DNA of 62,218 nt from Pseudomonas delhiensis (GCF_900187975.1 NZ_FZPC01000035.1:1-62218); one strand, 5' to 3'; counted from the first letter of the stretch, positions 48,001-58,215 are shown. Numbers and translations are program-made. The notes: generated by a model not told the origin, from the sequence alone.

Positions 48001-48323
48001 TCGCGGCCCTCGTAGACCTCCACCGGGCCCTCGCGCCATTGCAGGGTGAGCTGCAGCGGCACCACGTCCTGGTCGCGCCGGCGCGTGGCTTCGTCGCTCT
48101 GCCGGGCGATGCGTTGCAGGAACGCCTCGTGCTCGCGGATATCGCCCAGCAGGCGGGCGAAGTGGAAGTCGATCTTGTCCTGTTCTTCCTGCAGGACGCG
48201 CTTGATCGCCCAGAAGCTGATGCCGACCAGCGCCAGGCTGAGCAGCAGCAACCCGAACAGCCAGAGGTTCAGGCGCTGCGAAGTCCTGGCCAGTTTGCCG
48301 ATCGAGCCGTCGTCATGTTCCAT
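45099..48323 (-). CDS. rcsC: Hybrid sensor kinase with receiver and Hpt, RcsC-like
   Basis: About 1074 aa: transmembrane helix 1 (18-40), a periplasmic sensor of about 280 residues, helix 2 near 330, a PAS-like segment, a HisKA with the phospho-His in [11 protein letters not shown] near 497, HATPase ([20 protein letters not shown]), a degenerate receiver-like stretch, a true receiver with Asp in [13 protein letters not shown] near 894, and a C-terminal Hpt with His in ALHRMAGAL near 1022. It is the only Hpt in the locus, so it is likely to pass phosphate to the RcsB-like regulator. Start at ATG 48323 is preferred; a GTG at 48413 lacks a ribosome-binding site. Confidence 0.8.
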   Translation of the reverse strand: MEHDDGSIGKLARTSQRLNLWLFGLLLLSLALVGISFWAIKRVLQEEQDKIDFHFARLLGDIREHEAFLQRIARQSDEATRRRDQDVVPLQLTLQWREGPVEVYEGREFSFAMPFALATRDHSPAEGDSAGPFTLGIMLANFYSSFWSTSNYPAPQSLVFDLDGATSIAVPALDSSPGRGGLARDTFLEVVERMLGGVREYPPGEQDYQVRWGRADTYHGDGRSLLGYVTVDLPDSLWWEGRQRRHVIAASLLDLNRINDYEQTLARPLFGELSLLAPDGRQLLGPPRDARLADGLSLGTEGMLFKLHSQAHGGWVAVYGISYALFFRNLKWILLSLPALLLVGLAGGWYCLRWYSRRVVGPASVAHRQVVESDAFSRTVIDTAPVALCVLGCEGRQLVIHNQLAAQWLGSEADILDLARGWHMFDGAWHNGEVCMRNDGRYLQASFAATRYHGEDALLCVFRDITAYQQAQGALAEAKRAADSANAAKTLFLASMSHEIRTPLYGVLGTLELLALTDLDVQQRGYLQAIQGSSTTLLQLISDILDVSKIEAGQMLLTQEDFSPLELAEEVMRGFAVGAAAKHLQWYACIDAEVPARLYGDAARLRQVLNNLLSNALKFTDVGRVVLRLKVLGRSGRQVQLQWQVTDTGIGIPEHLQPRLFEPFFQIADGQGGLGGTGLGLAICWRLTQLMGGELRVVSEPGLGSSFSLFLGLPDSSDGSGALADVQLQPGPVYLRSPLRELASCLEAWLQRWGCVVLPGEPPAGSEATAVLLEVFPETLAPCDWRGPRVRVAADAAGQPQYERGVWSVSPLSLRGIAQALALAQNGEVQLPAVAEPPRFGKLGLRVLVAEDNPINQVLLREQLEELGCEVRLASDGKEALLQFEGESFDVLLTDVNMPRCNGYQLTRELRERGVDIPIIGVTANAMREEGERCQAVGMNAWLVKPLSLRLLYDALRGLAAATRAPLAGPGAGSEAPAAPAPEALQVPAHMRELFVETMRNDLQAAEQASAEGDVQALGQALHRMAGALAVVRGQALVRSCRLLEEGLGEGRVQSDDPRVARLLARIGRALGGL

Positions 48324-48431
48324 GGTGCCGTTGGCCTCGCACACAAAAACATCCCGCGCATGATTCGCTGACTGTAGATGGGCCGCGGCAAGCCTGCGAG
48401 GGGGTGCCGCCACGGCGGCGCCGGAAAGGGT

Positions 48432-49631
48432 TCAGGGCGCCACCGCCGGACCGTCTTCGCGCAACAGGCGATCGAAGGCCTGGGCGCTGACCGCCTCGGA
48501 GATCAGGAAGCCCTGCACCCGGTCGCACTGCAGGCGCCGCAGCAGGCTCAGCTCCGCGGCGCTCTCCACGCCTTCGGCGACCACTTCCAGGCCCAGCCGC
48601 CGGCCCAGCGCCACGGTGCTTTCCAGGGCGGCGGCCAGGGCCTCGTCCTCGACGCTGCCATGGACCAGGGCGCGGTCGATCTTCAGTTCGGTGAAGGGCG
48701 TGGACACCAGGTTGTACAGCGAGCTGTAGCCCTGGCCGAAGTCGTCCTGGGCCAGGCCGAAGCCCTTCATGCGCAGGCGGCAGGCGCCGGCATGGTAGCT
48801 GCCCGGCTGGCGCGTGGTGCTGCCCTCGGTCAGCTCGAAGCACAGCGCCGCCGGCTCGCCGCCCTGGTGGAGCACGAAGTCGGCCAGGCGGTCCGGCAGG
48901 CCGGGATCGTCCAGCAGGTGCGGCGGCAGGTTCACCGACACCGGGATGTGGTAGCCCTGCTCGCGCCAGGTCGCCTGGGCCCGCAGCGACTGCTCGACCA
49001 CCGTCCACAGCAGCACCTGCTCCAGGCCGTAGCGGCCCAGGTCGTCGATGAAGCTGCCGGGCAGCAGCAGGCCGTGCTCCGGATGCAGCCAGCGCACCAG
49101 TGCTTCGGCCGCGACTATGCGCCCGTCGCGCAGTGACTTCTTCGGCTGGAACCAGGCCTGCAGCTCGCCGCGCGCCAGCCCCAGGAGCAGTTGCGAACGG
49201 CTGAAACCGGGCACCTGTTGCGCCGGCGAGGGCTCATGGCCCTGGCGCCGGCCGAGGCGCTCCAGCAGCCGGGCGATGGCCGCCGGCATCGCCGGCTTGG
49301 GAATCAGGTCGACCACCGTCAGGCCCAGTTCCCGGGCCGCCTGGCAGGCGCCGCCGAGCACGCGGCGCGGCGCCGAGCTCATCAGCGCCAGCTGCGGGCG
49401 GTACTCCAGGGCCGACAGGTGCTGGATCAGCTGGACGCCGTCCATGCCCGGCATCAGCAGGTCGCTGAGCACCAGGTCGAAGTGCTGGCGCTCCAGGCGC
49501 TCGACGGCCTCGGCGCCGTCGGCGGCCGCCTCCAGGTGGGCCACGCCCTGCTCGCGGAGCAGCTCCAGCAGGTACTCGCGCTGGAAGGCCTGGTCTTCGA
49601 CGACCAGTACGCGATAAGGCAGGATGTTCAT
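48432..49631 (-). CDS. pvrR: Receiver-EAL cyclic di-GMP phosphodiesterase, PvrR-like
   Basis: A 399-aa two-domain response regulator: receiver (about 5-125, Asp in LVLSDLLMPGMDG) and EAL (about 145-390). Catalytic residues are present: AAEALVRW near 174, the Asn in SVNLPPHLL, the Glu in CFELTEGS, DDFGQGYSSL, KIDRALV and the Glu in VAEGVES. Active hydrolysis of cyclic di-GMP is therefore expected. Its start overlaps the stop of the upstream kinase by 4 nt (ATGA). PvrR of PA14 is of this type. Confidence 0.8.
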   Translation of the reverse strand: MNILPYRVLVVEDQAFQREYLLELLREQGVAHLEAAADGAEAVERLERQHFDLVLSDLLMPGMDGVQLIQHLSALEYRPQLALMSSAPRRVLGGACQAARELGLTVVDLIPKPAMPAAIARLLERLGRRQGHEPSPAQQVPGFSRSQLLLGLARGELQAWFQPKKSLRDGRIVAAEALVRWLHPEHGLLLPGSFIDDLGRYGLEQVLLWTVVEQSLRAQATWREQGYHIPVSVNLPPHLLDDPGLPDRLADFVLHQGGEPAALCFELTEGSTTRQPGSYHAGACRLRMKGFGLAQDDFGQGYSSLYNLVSTPFTELKIDRALVHGSVEDEALAAALESTVALGRRLGLEVVAEGVESAAELSLLRRLQCDRVQGFLISEAVSAQAFDRLLREDGPAVAP

Positions 49632-52420
49632 GAAATCTCCTTTGCCGCCGCCAGGCAGCAATACAACGAATCCAGGTCGACCGGCTTGAGCAGGCAATCG
49701 TCCATGCCGGCGGCGAGGCAGCGCTCGCGCTCCTCGCGCATGGCATTGGCGGTGGCGCCGATGATGGGTTGGTGGCAGCCGCGCAGGCGCAGCTCGGTGG
49801 CCAGCCGGTAGCCGTCCATGTGCGGCATGTTGAGGTCGGTGAGCACCACGTCGAAGCGCTCGGCGCGCCAGCGCTGCAGGCCCTCCAGGCCATTGCCGGC
49901 CAGTTCCACCTGGCAGCCCAGGGCCTCCAGCTGGTCCCTGAGGATCAACTGGTTGATCTGGTTGTCCTCCACCACCAGCACCCGCAGGCCATCCAGGTCG
50001 CGCACGGCCCCGGGCGGGCGCTCGCGCGGGGCGCCGCCGCCGTGGCAGCCCTGGGCCAGGCACAGGGCCCGGCTCAAGGCCTCCAGGCTGTGCAGGCCCA
50101 CCAGCCAGTCGCAGCCCTGCAGCGCGGGCTGCAGGTGGCCTTCGGCGCTGAGCACCACCCGGCAGCCGGGCCAGCGCGCCACCGGCTGCGCCGCCGCATC
50201 GTGCAGGCGGACCTCCACCAGTACGCACTCGGCATCGGCCTCGGCCAGCAACTGGGGGGTCGCCAGGCGCGCCCGCGCGCCCCAGCGCACTATCCAGCCG
50301 CAAAGCGCCTCGCCCAGCTCACGCATGGGCGAGATCACCAGCACCGGCGCGGCCTCCAGCAGCGGCGCCGGCACCAGCGCGGCGACCCGCTCCAGCGACA
50401 GGCCGAGGGTGAAGCTGCTGCCCAGGCCCAGGTCGCTGACCACCCGCAGGCGGCCGTGCATCAACTGGGTGAGGCGCTGGCAGATCGACAGGCCCAGGCC
50501 CGTGCCGCCGGCCTGGCGGGCACTGCCGCCGACCTGGTAGAAGGGCTCGAACAGGTGGCCCTGCTGCTCGGCGGCGATGCCGATGCCGCTGTCGATCACC
50601 TGCCAGGACAGCCTCAGCCGCCGGCCCTCCTCGGCATCCTGGCGCACCCGCACCAGCACCCGGCCGTTGTCGGTGAACTTCAGCGCATTGCTCAGCAGGT
50701 TGTTGAGGATCTGGCGGATGCGCGCGGCGTCGCCGGATACCCGCAGCGGCAGTTGCGGATCGATGCAGCAGAGCAGTTGCAGGCCCTTGGCGCGGGCCGC
50801 GCCGGCGAAGGACTGGACCACCTCCTCGGTCAATTCCAGGGGGGAGAATTCCACCGGCTCCAGGACCAGTTGCCCGGCCTCGATCTTGGACACGTCGAGC
50901 ACGTCGCTGATCAGTTGCAGCAAGGTCGCCGAGGAGCGCTGGATCACCTGCAGGTAGCCGGTCTGCTGCTGGTCCAGGGTGGTGCGGCCGAGCAGCTCCA
51001 GGGTGCCCAGCACGCCGTACAGCGGGGTGCGGATCTCGTGGCTCATGGTGGCCAGGAACAGCGTCTTGGCGGCGTTGGCGGCATCGGCCAGCTGCTTGGC
51101 GCGGGACAGCTCGGCCTCGGCCTGCTTGCGCGTGCTGATGTCGCTGAAGGCGCAGAACAGCACGTCCTCGCCCTTGTAGCGGGTGGGCGTGTAGCTCAGG
51201 TAGAGGTGGCGCCCGCCATCCACCGCCAGCTCCTCGCAGGCCGCGCCGCCGTCCCCGGCGAAGGCCTGGGTGATCCAGCGCGAGGCATGCCGCGGGATCA
51301 CCTGGCCGGCGTCCAGCCATTGCTCGGCCTGGGGGTTCTCCAGCACCACCGAGGCGTCGGCGCGGCGCAGCACGCAAAGAGCCACGGGCGCGGCGCGGAT
51401 GACCGCGCGGGAGAACGCCTCGCTCTCCAGCAGCGCCGCCAGGCGTTGCTGGGCAGGGCGGATCAGGCGGTGGTCGATGCGCCGCCCCAGGCGTTGCAGC
51501 AGCAGGCCGGCGACCATCGCCAGGACGGCCGCCAGCAGGATCGGCAACCAGAGCGCGGCCAGCAGCTGGCCCACGCCCTGCTGGTAGACCAGGGCCCAGT
51601 TCGAGCCCCCCAGGTGCTTGAGCAGGGCCACCTGCAGGGGGATCGGGCCGATGCCGATGAAGTCGAAGTTGTCGCTGTCCCACAAGCTGCGCAGGGCCCG
51701 GGCGTCGGCGCCGGGAGCCGCGGCGAAGGCCACCCGGTGGCGCCCGTCGAGCAGCAGGTAGTCGCCGGCGGCGGGCGTGCGCAGCGCCGCGTCCAGGTCG
51801 TCGCCGCGGATTTCCAGCCCCAGCCAGCCGGTATCCAGGCGCGTGAACAGGAACAGCCGGCCGAGGGGGTCGCCGGCATCGGACAGCCAGCGTATGCCCG
51901 GCTGCCCGGAAGTGGCCCGCGCCAGCGCCTGGAGCACAGCGCCCGGCAGGGGCGATTCCGGCTGGCCAGCCTCGTTCAGGCGGCTGACCTGGGGGGCGGC
52001 GCCGGGCATGACGTGGAGCAGCCCCAGGCGCTTCTCGCGCAATTCGGCCAGGTCCCGGTGGAACAGCAGCAGCGCCTGGACGGCGCCGGGCAGCGGCAGG
52101 AGTATCGGCGCCCGCGGCTCGTCCGGCCAGGCGGGCAGCTCGGCGCCGGCGGTGCGCGCCGCCACCGGCACCAGCCCCCGCGCCAGGTTCTCGAGCAGGG
52201 CCTCGTGCTGGCTGAAATACAGCTGCGCCTCGTACATGGCGGCGTTCATCTCGCGGCGGCGGATGGACACCTCATGGTTGAAGGCCATGCTCAGGGCGAA
52301 CGCCAGGCTGCACAACAGGCACAGCAACAGTGCGCCGCTGAGCAGGCGCAGCAGCTTGCGGGCGGCGCTGGGGGTGGAAAAGGAAGTGTCCAGCGGCCGA
52401 AGGAATTGTCCTAACTTCAT
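49628..52420 (-). CDS. pvrS: Hybrid sensor kinase without Hpt, PvrS-like
   Basis: A 930-aa kinase: helix 1 (about 23-47), a periplasmic sensor, helix 2 near 290, a PAS-like region, HisKA with [11 protein letters not shown] near 460, HATPase ([22 protein letters not shown]), and a C-terminal receiver with Asp in [13 protein letters not shown] near 860. There is no Hpt domain, so phosphotransfer onward would need one from another protein, the neighbouring RcsC-like kinase being the obvious donor. First gene of the four-regulator unit, with a CRP/Vfr-type site 50-66 bp upstream of its start. Confidence 0.8.
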   Translation of the reverse strand: MKLGQFLRPLDTSFSTPSAARKLLRLLSGALLLCLLCSLAFALSMAFNHEVSIRRREMNAAMYEAQLYFSQHEALLENLARGLVPVAARTAGAELPAWPDEPRAPILLPLPGAVQALLLFHRDLAELREKRLGLLHVMPGAAPQVSRLNEAGQPESPLPGAVLQALARATSGQPGIRWLSDAGDPLGRLFLFTRLDTGWLGLEIRGDDLDAALRTPAAGDYLLLDGRHRVAFAAAPGADARALRSLWDSDNFDFIGIGPIPLQVALLKHLGGSNWALVYQQGVGQLLAALWLPILLAAVLAMVAGLLLQRLGRRIDHRLIRPAQQRLAALLESEAFSRAVIRAAPVALCVLRRADASVVLENPQAEQWLDAGQVIPRHASRWITQAFAGDGGAACEELAVDGGRHLYLSYTPTRYKGEDVLFCAFSDISTRKQAEAELSRAKQLADAANAAKTLFLATMSHEIRTPLYGVLGTLELLGRTTLDQQQTGYLQVIQRSSATLLQLISDVLDVSKIEAGQLVLEPVEFSPLELTEEVVQSFAGAARAKGLQLLCCIDPQLPLRVSGDAARIRQILNNLLSNALKFTDNGRVLVRVRQDAEEGRRLRLSWQVIDSGIGIAAEQQGHLFEPFYQVGGSARQAGGTGLGLSICQRLTQLMHGRLRVVSDLGLGSSFTLGLSLERVAALVPAPLLEAAPVLVISPMRELGEALCGWIVRWGARARLATPQLLAEADAECVLVEVRLHDAAAQPVARWPGCRVVLSAEGHLQPALQGCDWLVGLHSLEALSRALCLAQGCHGGGAPRERPPGAVRDLDGLRVLVVEDNQINQLILRDQLEALGCQVELAGNGLEGLQRWRAERFDVVLTDLNMPHMDGYRLATELRLRGCHQPIIGATANAMREERERCLAAGMDDCLLKPVDLDSLYCCLAAAKEIS

Positions 52421-52470
52421 CCGGCCAGCTTGTAGGCACTGACCTCACTCTGCCATCAGACAATTCTAAT

Positions 52471-52486
52471 TGTGATAGCCATCACA
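52471..52486 (-). promoter_or_regulatory. CRP/Vfr-type binding site upstream of pvrS
   Basis: TGTGA-TAGCCA-TCACA, a perfect dyad of the CRP/Vfr consensus, extends to TTGTGAT-AGCC-ATCACAA (52470-52487). It is centred 58 bp upstream of the pvrS start codon and lies 10 bp beyond the recD stop, so pvrS is its only plausible target here. Confidence 0.75.
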
Positions 52487-52495
52487 ACACTGTGC

Positions 52496-54538
52496 TCACC
52501 CCTCCAGCAACCCGCTGGCCCGCTGCACCCGCCGCTCGATGGCCGCTTCCAGCACCCACTGGCCGCGCCCGGCGCTGGCCAGGCTGAACCAGCTGCGCGC
52601 GCGGGTGATGCCGGTGTACACCAGCTCGCGGGTGAGGATGGGGTTGAGGGCGTCGGGCAGCACCAGGGCGGCATGGCTGAATTCCGAGCCCTGGGACTTG
52701 TGCACGGTCATGGCGAACACCGTCTCCACCGCCTGCAGGCGGCTGGGCAGCACCCACTTGATGCCGCCGCGGCCGTCGGCGAAGGCCACGCGCAGCGGCC
52801 ATTTGCGCTCGCCGGCCTCTTCCCGGGGCAGCGCCAGGGTGATGCCGATGTCGCCGTTCATCAGCCCCAGGCCGTAGTCGTTGCGCGTGACCAGCAGCGG
52901 GCGGCCGAGGTACCAGGCGCCGCCGTGGGGCTGGATCAGCCCTTCGTCCTGCAGCAGGTCGGCGATGCGCAGGTTCAGCCCGTCCACGCCCCAGGGCCCG
53001 CGGCGCAGGGCGCAGAGCACCTGGAACTGGCCGTGGGCGGCGAGCACCCGCGCGGCCCAGGCGTCGAAGTCGGCCTGGGCGGCGTCCAGGGCCGGCCGGG
53101 TGTCGCGCAGCACCTGCAGGTAGTGGCGGTAGCCCTGGGGCGGCGCCACGCCTTCGCGGCCGGCAGCGTCGAGGAAGTAGCGGCCGCCGCCCTCCACCAC
53201 CAGTTCGCGCAGGCCGCGGTCGTCGCGGGCGTCCAGGGCCAGGCGCGCCAGGTCGGCGTAGCCCTGTTCCCAGACCGCGCGCATGGCCGCCACGTCGCCG
53301 GCGTTGACCGCCTCGGCGAGCTGGCCGATGCCGCTGGCGGAACTGAAGCGGTGACTGTGGCGCAGCATGGCCACGGCCTGGTCCAGGGGCTGGCCCCGGG
53401 GGTCGAGCAGGTCGTCGTCGACGGGCTCGCCGCTGACCGCCTGCAGCCAGTCGCGGGTGGCCGGGCGGTAGTGGCCCTCGCGGGCGCGGCTGCACAGCTC
53501 GCCGAGCACCGCGCCGGCCTCCACCGAGGCCAACTGGTCCTTGTCGCCGAGCAGGATCAGCCGCGCATTGGCAGGCAGCGCGCCGAGCAGCGCGGCCATC
53601 ATTTCCAGGTCGACCATGGAGGCCTCGTCCACCACCAGCAGGTCCAGCGCCAGCGGGTTGCCGGGGTGGTGGCGGAACTGGCGGCTGTCCGGGCGGCTGC
53701 CGAGCAGGCGGTGCAGGGTGGTGACTTCCTTGGACACCTGCTTGCGCACTTCCTCGCCGTTGGCGAAGGCGCCGAGGTCCAGGCGGTCCACCGCGTTGGC
53801 GATGGACTCGTTGAGCCGCGCCGCGGCCTTGCCGGTGGGCGCGGCCAGGCGGATACGCAGCGGCCGCCCGCCCTCGCCGCCCAGGGCCAGGCTCTGCAGC
53901 AGCGCCAGCAGGCGCACCACGGTGGTGGTCTTGCCGGTGCCGGGGCCGCCGGTGACGATGCCGAAGGCGTTGCCGGCGGCCAGGGCGCAGGCCAGCTTCT
54001 GCCAGTCCGCCGGGGCGCCCGGCTTTTTCGGGAAGAGCGCATCCAGCGCCTGGCGCAGCGCGCCCACCGGCAGCGCCGCGCGCAGGGCCTCGCCGCGCGC
54101 CAGGCGCTGGTCGATGCCGGCGCGCACCTCGCGTTCGTATTGCCAGTAGCGGCGCAGGTACAGGCGCGGGCCGGCCAGCACCAGCGGCGTGGCGCCGGGC
54201 CCCTCGCCCACCAGGCGCGGGTCGGCCAGGGCGGCCTGCCAGGCGGCCAGGTCGAGGCCGTCGAGCAGCTCGCCGGGCAGCGTCAGCGGCGTGCCTTCCA
54301 GCTCGCCGTCCGGCGGCAGCGACAGGGCGAAGCGGCTGTCGGCGAGGGTCGCGGCCAGGTCCAGGCACACGTGGCCGCGGCCCAGCTGGTGGCTGGCCAG
54401 GGCGGCGGCGAGGATCAGCAGCGGCTCGGCGTCGGGCGCCTGTTCCACCAGGAAGGCGGCGAAGGCACGGTCCAGCTCGCGCAGCCAGCCGCGCCCGGCC
54501 CACTGGCCGAGCAGTTCGAGCAGCTGGTCGCGGGTCAT
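52496..54538 (-). CDS. recD: Exodeoxyribonuclease V alpha subunit RecD
   Basis: A 680-aa superfamily 1B helicase (5'-3' motor of RecBCD). Walker A is TGGPGTGKTTTVVRL near residues 195-210; DEASMVD is the Walker B motif, GDKDQL motif III, and TVHKSQGSEF motif V near 590. Somewhat longer than E. coli RecD (608 aa). It starts within the recB stop (ATGA overlap). Last gene of recC-recB-recD. Confidence 0.95.
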   Translation of the reverse strand: MTRDQLLELLGQWAGRGWLRELDRAFAAFLVEQAPDAEPLLILAAALASHQLGRGHVCLDLAATLADSRFALSLPPDGELEGTPLTLPGELLDGLDLAAWQAALADPRLVGEGPGATPLVLAGPRLYLRRYWQYEREVRAGIDQRLARGEALRAALPVGALRQALDALFPKKPGAPADWQKLACALAAGNAFGIVTGGPGTGKTTTVVRLLALLQSLALGGEGGRPLRIRLAAPTGKAAARLNESIANAVDRLDLGAFANGEEVRKQVSKEVTTLHRLLGSRPDSRQFRHHPGNPLALDLLVVDEASMVDLEMMAALLGALPANARLILLGDKDQLASVEAGAVLGELCSRAREGHYRPATRDWLQAVSGEPVDDDLLDPRGQPLDQAVAMLRHSHRFSSASGIGQLAEAVNAGDVAAMRAVWEQGYADLARLALDARDDRGLRELVVEGGGRYFLDAAGREGVAPPQGYRHYLQVLRDTRPALDAAQADFDAWAARVLAAHGQFQVLCALRRGPWGVDGLNLRIADLLQDEGLIQPHGGAWYLGRPLLVTRNDYGLGLMNGDIGITLALPREEAGERKWPLRVAFADGRGGIKWVLPSRLQAVETVFAMTVHKSQGSEFSHAALVLPDALNPILTRELVYTGITRARSWFSLASAGRGQWVLEAAIERRVQRASGLLEG

Positions 54539-57500
54539 GCCGGCACCTCCTCGGCGGCGTGGCTGAACAGCGCTTCCAGCGCCTCCATCAGCGCCCTGGG
54601 CGGGCGTTCGTGGAACACGCCCTGCTCGCCGCCGCGCAGGAACAGGTAGAGCGCGCCGCCCACGTGGCGGTCATAGTCGTAGTCCGCCAGGCGCGCCTTG
54701 AGCAGGCGGTGCAGGGCGAACAGGTAGAGCGCGTACTGCAGGTCGTAGCGGTGCTCCAGCACGGCCGCGCGCAGGGCCGGCGGGGTGTAGGCCGCGGCGT
54801 CCGGGCCGAGCCAGTTGGATTTGTAGTCGGCCACGTAGTAGCGCCCCTCGTGTTCGAAGACCAGGTCGATGAAGCCCTTGAGCATGCCGCCCAGCTGCGT
54901 CGGCTGCAGCGCCGGGCGCGCCTCGCCGGGCAGCACCTGGGCGCGCACGGCGGCGTCCAGGCGGGCGCTGTCGGTGGGTTTCACGGCGAACCAGAACTCC
55001 ATTTCCTTCTGGTAGCTGGCCAGGGCCGCCAGTCGCACCGGCGCGGCATCGGGCAGCGCGAAGCCGGCCTGCAGGTAGGCCGGCAGCCATTGCGCCAGGG
55101 GTTCGATCCAGGCTTCCCAGCCGCGCAGCTGGCAGCGCCGGGCGATGAGGTCGCGCAGGGCCTCGGGCTGCTGCGCCACGGCGGCGAAGCCTTCGTCGGC
55201 GGCCCATTCCAGCAGGCCGTGGAGGAAGCTGCCGGGGTTGGGCCCGCGCGGGAAGGCGTGCAGGCTGCCGGCGGCCGGCGCGGCCTGGGCCAGTTCGGCC
55301 GCGGCGCTGTCGGCGTCGCCTTCGCGCAGGGTGGCCTCCTCGGCGCTGATGGGTTCGCTGGCCGGCGCCGGCGCCTCGCCTTCGGCGTCCAGGGTGGCCA
55401 GGGCGGAATAGCTGGCGATCCACCATTTCTCCGCCACCCGCCGCTGCGGCTCGCGGGCCTGGCCGAGCTGGCCGGCGCGGGTCTCGTCGTAGGCCGTGGC
55501 GTCCACCGCCGGCAACGGCTCGATGCGGATGCCGGGGCACGCCCCGCCCAGGGCCTGCAGGCAGCCGGCGAAGCCGTCCAGGGCGATGGCCGCGCCGCCG
55601 CCCAGCAGGTAGCCGAAGGCGCCCTTGTGCAGCTCGGGGTTCTTCGCGTTGCCCGCCACCAGCGGCGCCACGCCCAGCCACAGGGCGTGGCGGGCGCGGG
55701 TCAGGGCCACGTAGAGCAGGCGCATGTCCTCGCCCAGGCGTTCGTCGTTGGCCAGGCGGTAGGCGGCCTCGGCCAGGTCCTTGCCGCGCGCCAGCTCGAT
55801 CACCTTGCCGTCCTCGCCCTGGAAGCTCGGCGGCGTCTGGCTCTTGCCGTCCAGCTCCTTCCAGCTGCAGATGAAGGGCAGCAGCACCAGCGGGTATTCC
55901 AGGCCCTTGGACTTGTGGATGGTCACCACCTTGATCAGGTCGGCGTCGCTTTCCAGACGGAGGATTTCCTCGCTCGACGGGCTGGCCAGCTGTTCGGCCA
56001 GCACCCGCAGCAGGGCGTGCTCGCCGTCCAGCTCGGCGGCCTCGCGCTGCAGCCACTCGGCCAGGTGCAGCAGGTTGGTCAGGCTGCGCTCGCCGTCGGC
56101 GCGGCGCAGCAGCCGCGCCGGCAGCTCGAAGTCGGCCAGCAGGCGCCGCAGCATCGGCAGCACGCCCTGCTGCTGCCACTGGCTGCGGTACTCGCGGAAG
56201 CGCATGAGCATGCCTTCCCAGAAGCGCTCGTCCTGGTTCAGCCGCTCCAGGGTCTGCCAGCCCAGGCCCAGGGTGCGGGTGGCCAGGGCGCTGCGCAGCA
56301 GGGCGTCGTTGCCCGGCTCGGCGCAGGCGCGCAGCCAGTGCAGCAGGTCGCCGGCCTCGGGGCTGTCGAACACCGAGTCGCGGTCGGACAGGTAGACGCT
56401 GGCCAGGCGCCGCGCCGCCAGTTCCGCGCGCACCGCCTCGGCCTCGCTGCGCCCGCGCACCAGGATGGCGATGTCCGCCGGGCGCAGCGCGCGGCCCGTG
56501 CCGTCGGTCTTGTACAGCCCGGCGCGGCCCTGCTGGGCCAGGCTCAGCCAGTGGCGGATGGCGCTGGCGGTGCTGGCGGCCATCTGTTCGCGGTACAGGC
56601 GGCTACCGACCACCTGGCCGTCGTTCTCCAGTTGCCAGAAGGTCAGCGCCGCGGCTTCCGCGCCGTCGATCAGCAGGCGCTCGTCGCGGCCCTTGGCGGC
56701 CACCGCCTGGAACGGCACCGGGTTGTCGCCCTGCGCGGCGAAGCGGAAGGCGCCGCGCTCGTGGCCTTCGGCGAAGGCGAAGCAGTGGTTCACCGCCTCC
56801 ACCACGGCGAGGGTCGAGCGGTAGTTGGTGCCCAGGGTGTAGTGGCGCCCGGCGGTGGCGGCGCGGGCGCGCAGGTAGGTGTGGATGTCCGCGCCGCGGA
56901 AGGCGTAGATCGCCTGCTTGGGGTCGCCGATCATGAACAGGCCGCAATCCCTGGGGTTGTCGGCGATGCGGTAGATGCGCTCGAAGATGCGGTACTGCAG
57001 CGGGTCGGTGTCTTGGAATTCGTCGATCAGCGCCACCGGGAACTGCTGGCGGATGCGCTCGGCCAGGTGCTCGCCGCCGGGGCCGGCCAGGGCGCGGTCC
57101 AGGCGCGCCAGCAGGTCGTCGAAGCCCAGTTCGGCGCGGCGCTGCTTCTCCGCCTCCAGGGCGCGGCTGACTTCGCCCAGGGCGTGCAGCAGCAGCTGCG
57201 GGGCGATGTCCGGCTGCTGCTCGGCGGCCTCCACCCAGGCGTCGATGGCCCTGAAGGCGGGATGCTCGGGCACCACCGTCCTGGCCTTCACCTTGATCCG
57301 CGTCTGGCCAAAGCGGACCAGGTTGTCCGGCGCCGCGCCGCCGGCGCTCCAGGCTTCCAGGGCCTGCAGCCAGCCTTCGAAGACGGCGTCGTCGTCCTTG
57401 TTGCGGTAGCTGTTGCCGTTGAGCTGCGGACGCAGGTCGACGAGCAGCTGGCGCAGGCCCTGGGCATCGGCGGCCCAGGCGGCGCGGGCCTGTTGCTCCA

Positions 57501-58215
57501 GTTCGTCCAGGCGGGCATAGAAGGCGCCGGTTTCCTCCAGCAGCTCGCGCAGTGAGCCGGGCGCGCTCAGCGGCTGGTCGGCGTAGCGGAAGCCCGCCTC
57601 CTGCTGCGCCAGCAACGGCTGCAGCAGGCGCGCCAGGGCCTCGGGGCCACCCTTGTAGATGTCGCCGACGACCTTCGCCGCCGGCGCCGGCAGCGGGTAG
57701 AAGTTGCGCCGCCAGTAGTCGCGCACCACTTCGGCGAGCAGTTCGCTCTGGTCGGTGATCAGGTCCTGGGTGAACAGGCTGCCGCTGTCGAAGGCGTGCT
57801 CGCGGAGCATGCGGTAGCACCAGCTGTGGATGGTCGACACGGCGGCCTCGTCCATCCATTCCGCGGCCAGGCGCAGCAGGCGCGCGCAGCCGGGCCAGCG
57901 CTCCTGCGGGTAGCTGGCGCGCAGCTCGACCAGCAGCGCGTCGTGCTGCAGCGCAGGCTCGGCGAAGCAGTTGGCGGCCTCGCCCAGGCGCGCGCGGATG
58001 CGTTCGCGCAGCTCCTGGGTGGCGGCGTCGGTGAAGGTCACCACGAGGATTTCCGGCGGGCTCAGCGGCCGGCCGAAGGCCAGCTCGCCGCCGTGGTCGA
58101 GCACCAGGCGCAGGTACAGCAGGGCGATGGTGAAGGTCTTGCCGGTGCCGGCGCTGGCCTCGATCAGCCGGCTGCCGTGCAGGGGGAATTCCAGGGCGCG
58201 CAGTTCGCGGCTCAT
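54535..58215 (-). CDS. recB: Exodeoxyribonuclease V beta subunit RecB
   Basis: A 1226-aa 3'-5' helicase-nuclease. Walker A ASAGTGKTF is near residue 19, DEFQDTDPLQY is motif II near 390, and TIHKSKGLEYPLV motif V lies near 765. The C-terminal nuclease shows GFIDLVFEHEGRYYVADYKSN near 1115-1135 with the catalytic Asp-Asp-Lys. Overlaps recC by 4 nt upstream and recD by 4 nt downstream. Confidence 0.96.
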   Translation of the reverse strand: MSRELRALEFPLHGSRLIEASAGTGKTFTIALLYLRLVLDHGGELAFGRPLSPPEILVVTFTDAATQELRERIRARLGEAANCFAEPALQHDALLVELRASYPQERWPGCARLLRLAAEWMDEAAVSTIHSWCYRMLREHAFDSGSLFTQDLITDQSELLAEVVRDYWRRNFYPLPAPAAKVVGDIYKGGPEALARLLQPLLAQQEAGFRYADQPLSAPGSLRELLEETGAFYARLDELEQQARAAWAADAQGLRQLLVDLRPQLNGNSYRNKDDDAVFEGWLQALEAWSAGGAAPDNLVRFGQTRIKVKARTVVPEHPAFRAIDAWVEAAEQQPDIAPQLLLHALGEVSRALEAEKQRRAELGFDDLLARLDRALAGPGGEHLAERIRQQFPVALIDEFQDTDPLQYRIFERIYRIADNPRDCGLFMIGDPKQAIYAFRGADIHTYLRARAATAGRHYTLGTNYRSTLAVVEAVNHCFAFAEGHERGAFRFAAQGDNPVPFQAVAAKGRDERLLIDGAEAAALTFWQLENDGQVVGSRLYREQMAASTASAIRHWLSLAQQGRAGLYKTDGTGRALRPADIAILVRGRSEAEAVRAELAARRLASVYLSDRDSVFDSPEAGDLLHWLRACAEPGNDALLRSALATRTLGLGWQTLERLNQDERFWEGMLMRFREYRSQWQQQGVLPMLRRLLADFELPARLLRRADGERSLTNLLHLAEWLQREAAELDGEHALLRVLAEQLASPSSEEILRLESDADLIKVVTIHKSKGLEYPLVLLPFICSWKELDGKSQTPPSFQGEDGKVIELARGKDLAEAAYRLANDERLGEDMRLLYVALTRARHALWLGVAPLVAGNAKNPELHKGAFGYLLGGGAAIALDGFAGCLQALGGACPGIRIEPLPAVDATAYDETRAGQLGQAREPQRRVAEKWWIASYSALATLDAEGEAPAPASEPISAEEATLREGDADSAAAELAQAAPAAGSLHAFPRGPNPGSFLHGLLEWAADEGFAAVAQQPEALRDLIARRCQLRGWEAWIEPLAQWLPAYLQAGFALPDAAPVRLAALASYQKEMEFWFAVKPTDSARLDAAVRAQVLPGEARPALQPTQLGGMLKGFIDLVFEHEGRYYVADYKSNWLGPDAAAYTPPALRAAVLEHRYDLQYALYLFALHRLLKARLADYDYDRHVGGALYLFLRGGEQGVFHERPPRALMEALEALFSHAAEEVPA

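Noticed and set aside
52471..52486. CRP-type site acting on recD
   Set aside because: recD is transcribed toward this site and ends 10 bp before it, so the site is downstream of recD and can only affect pvrS.
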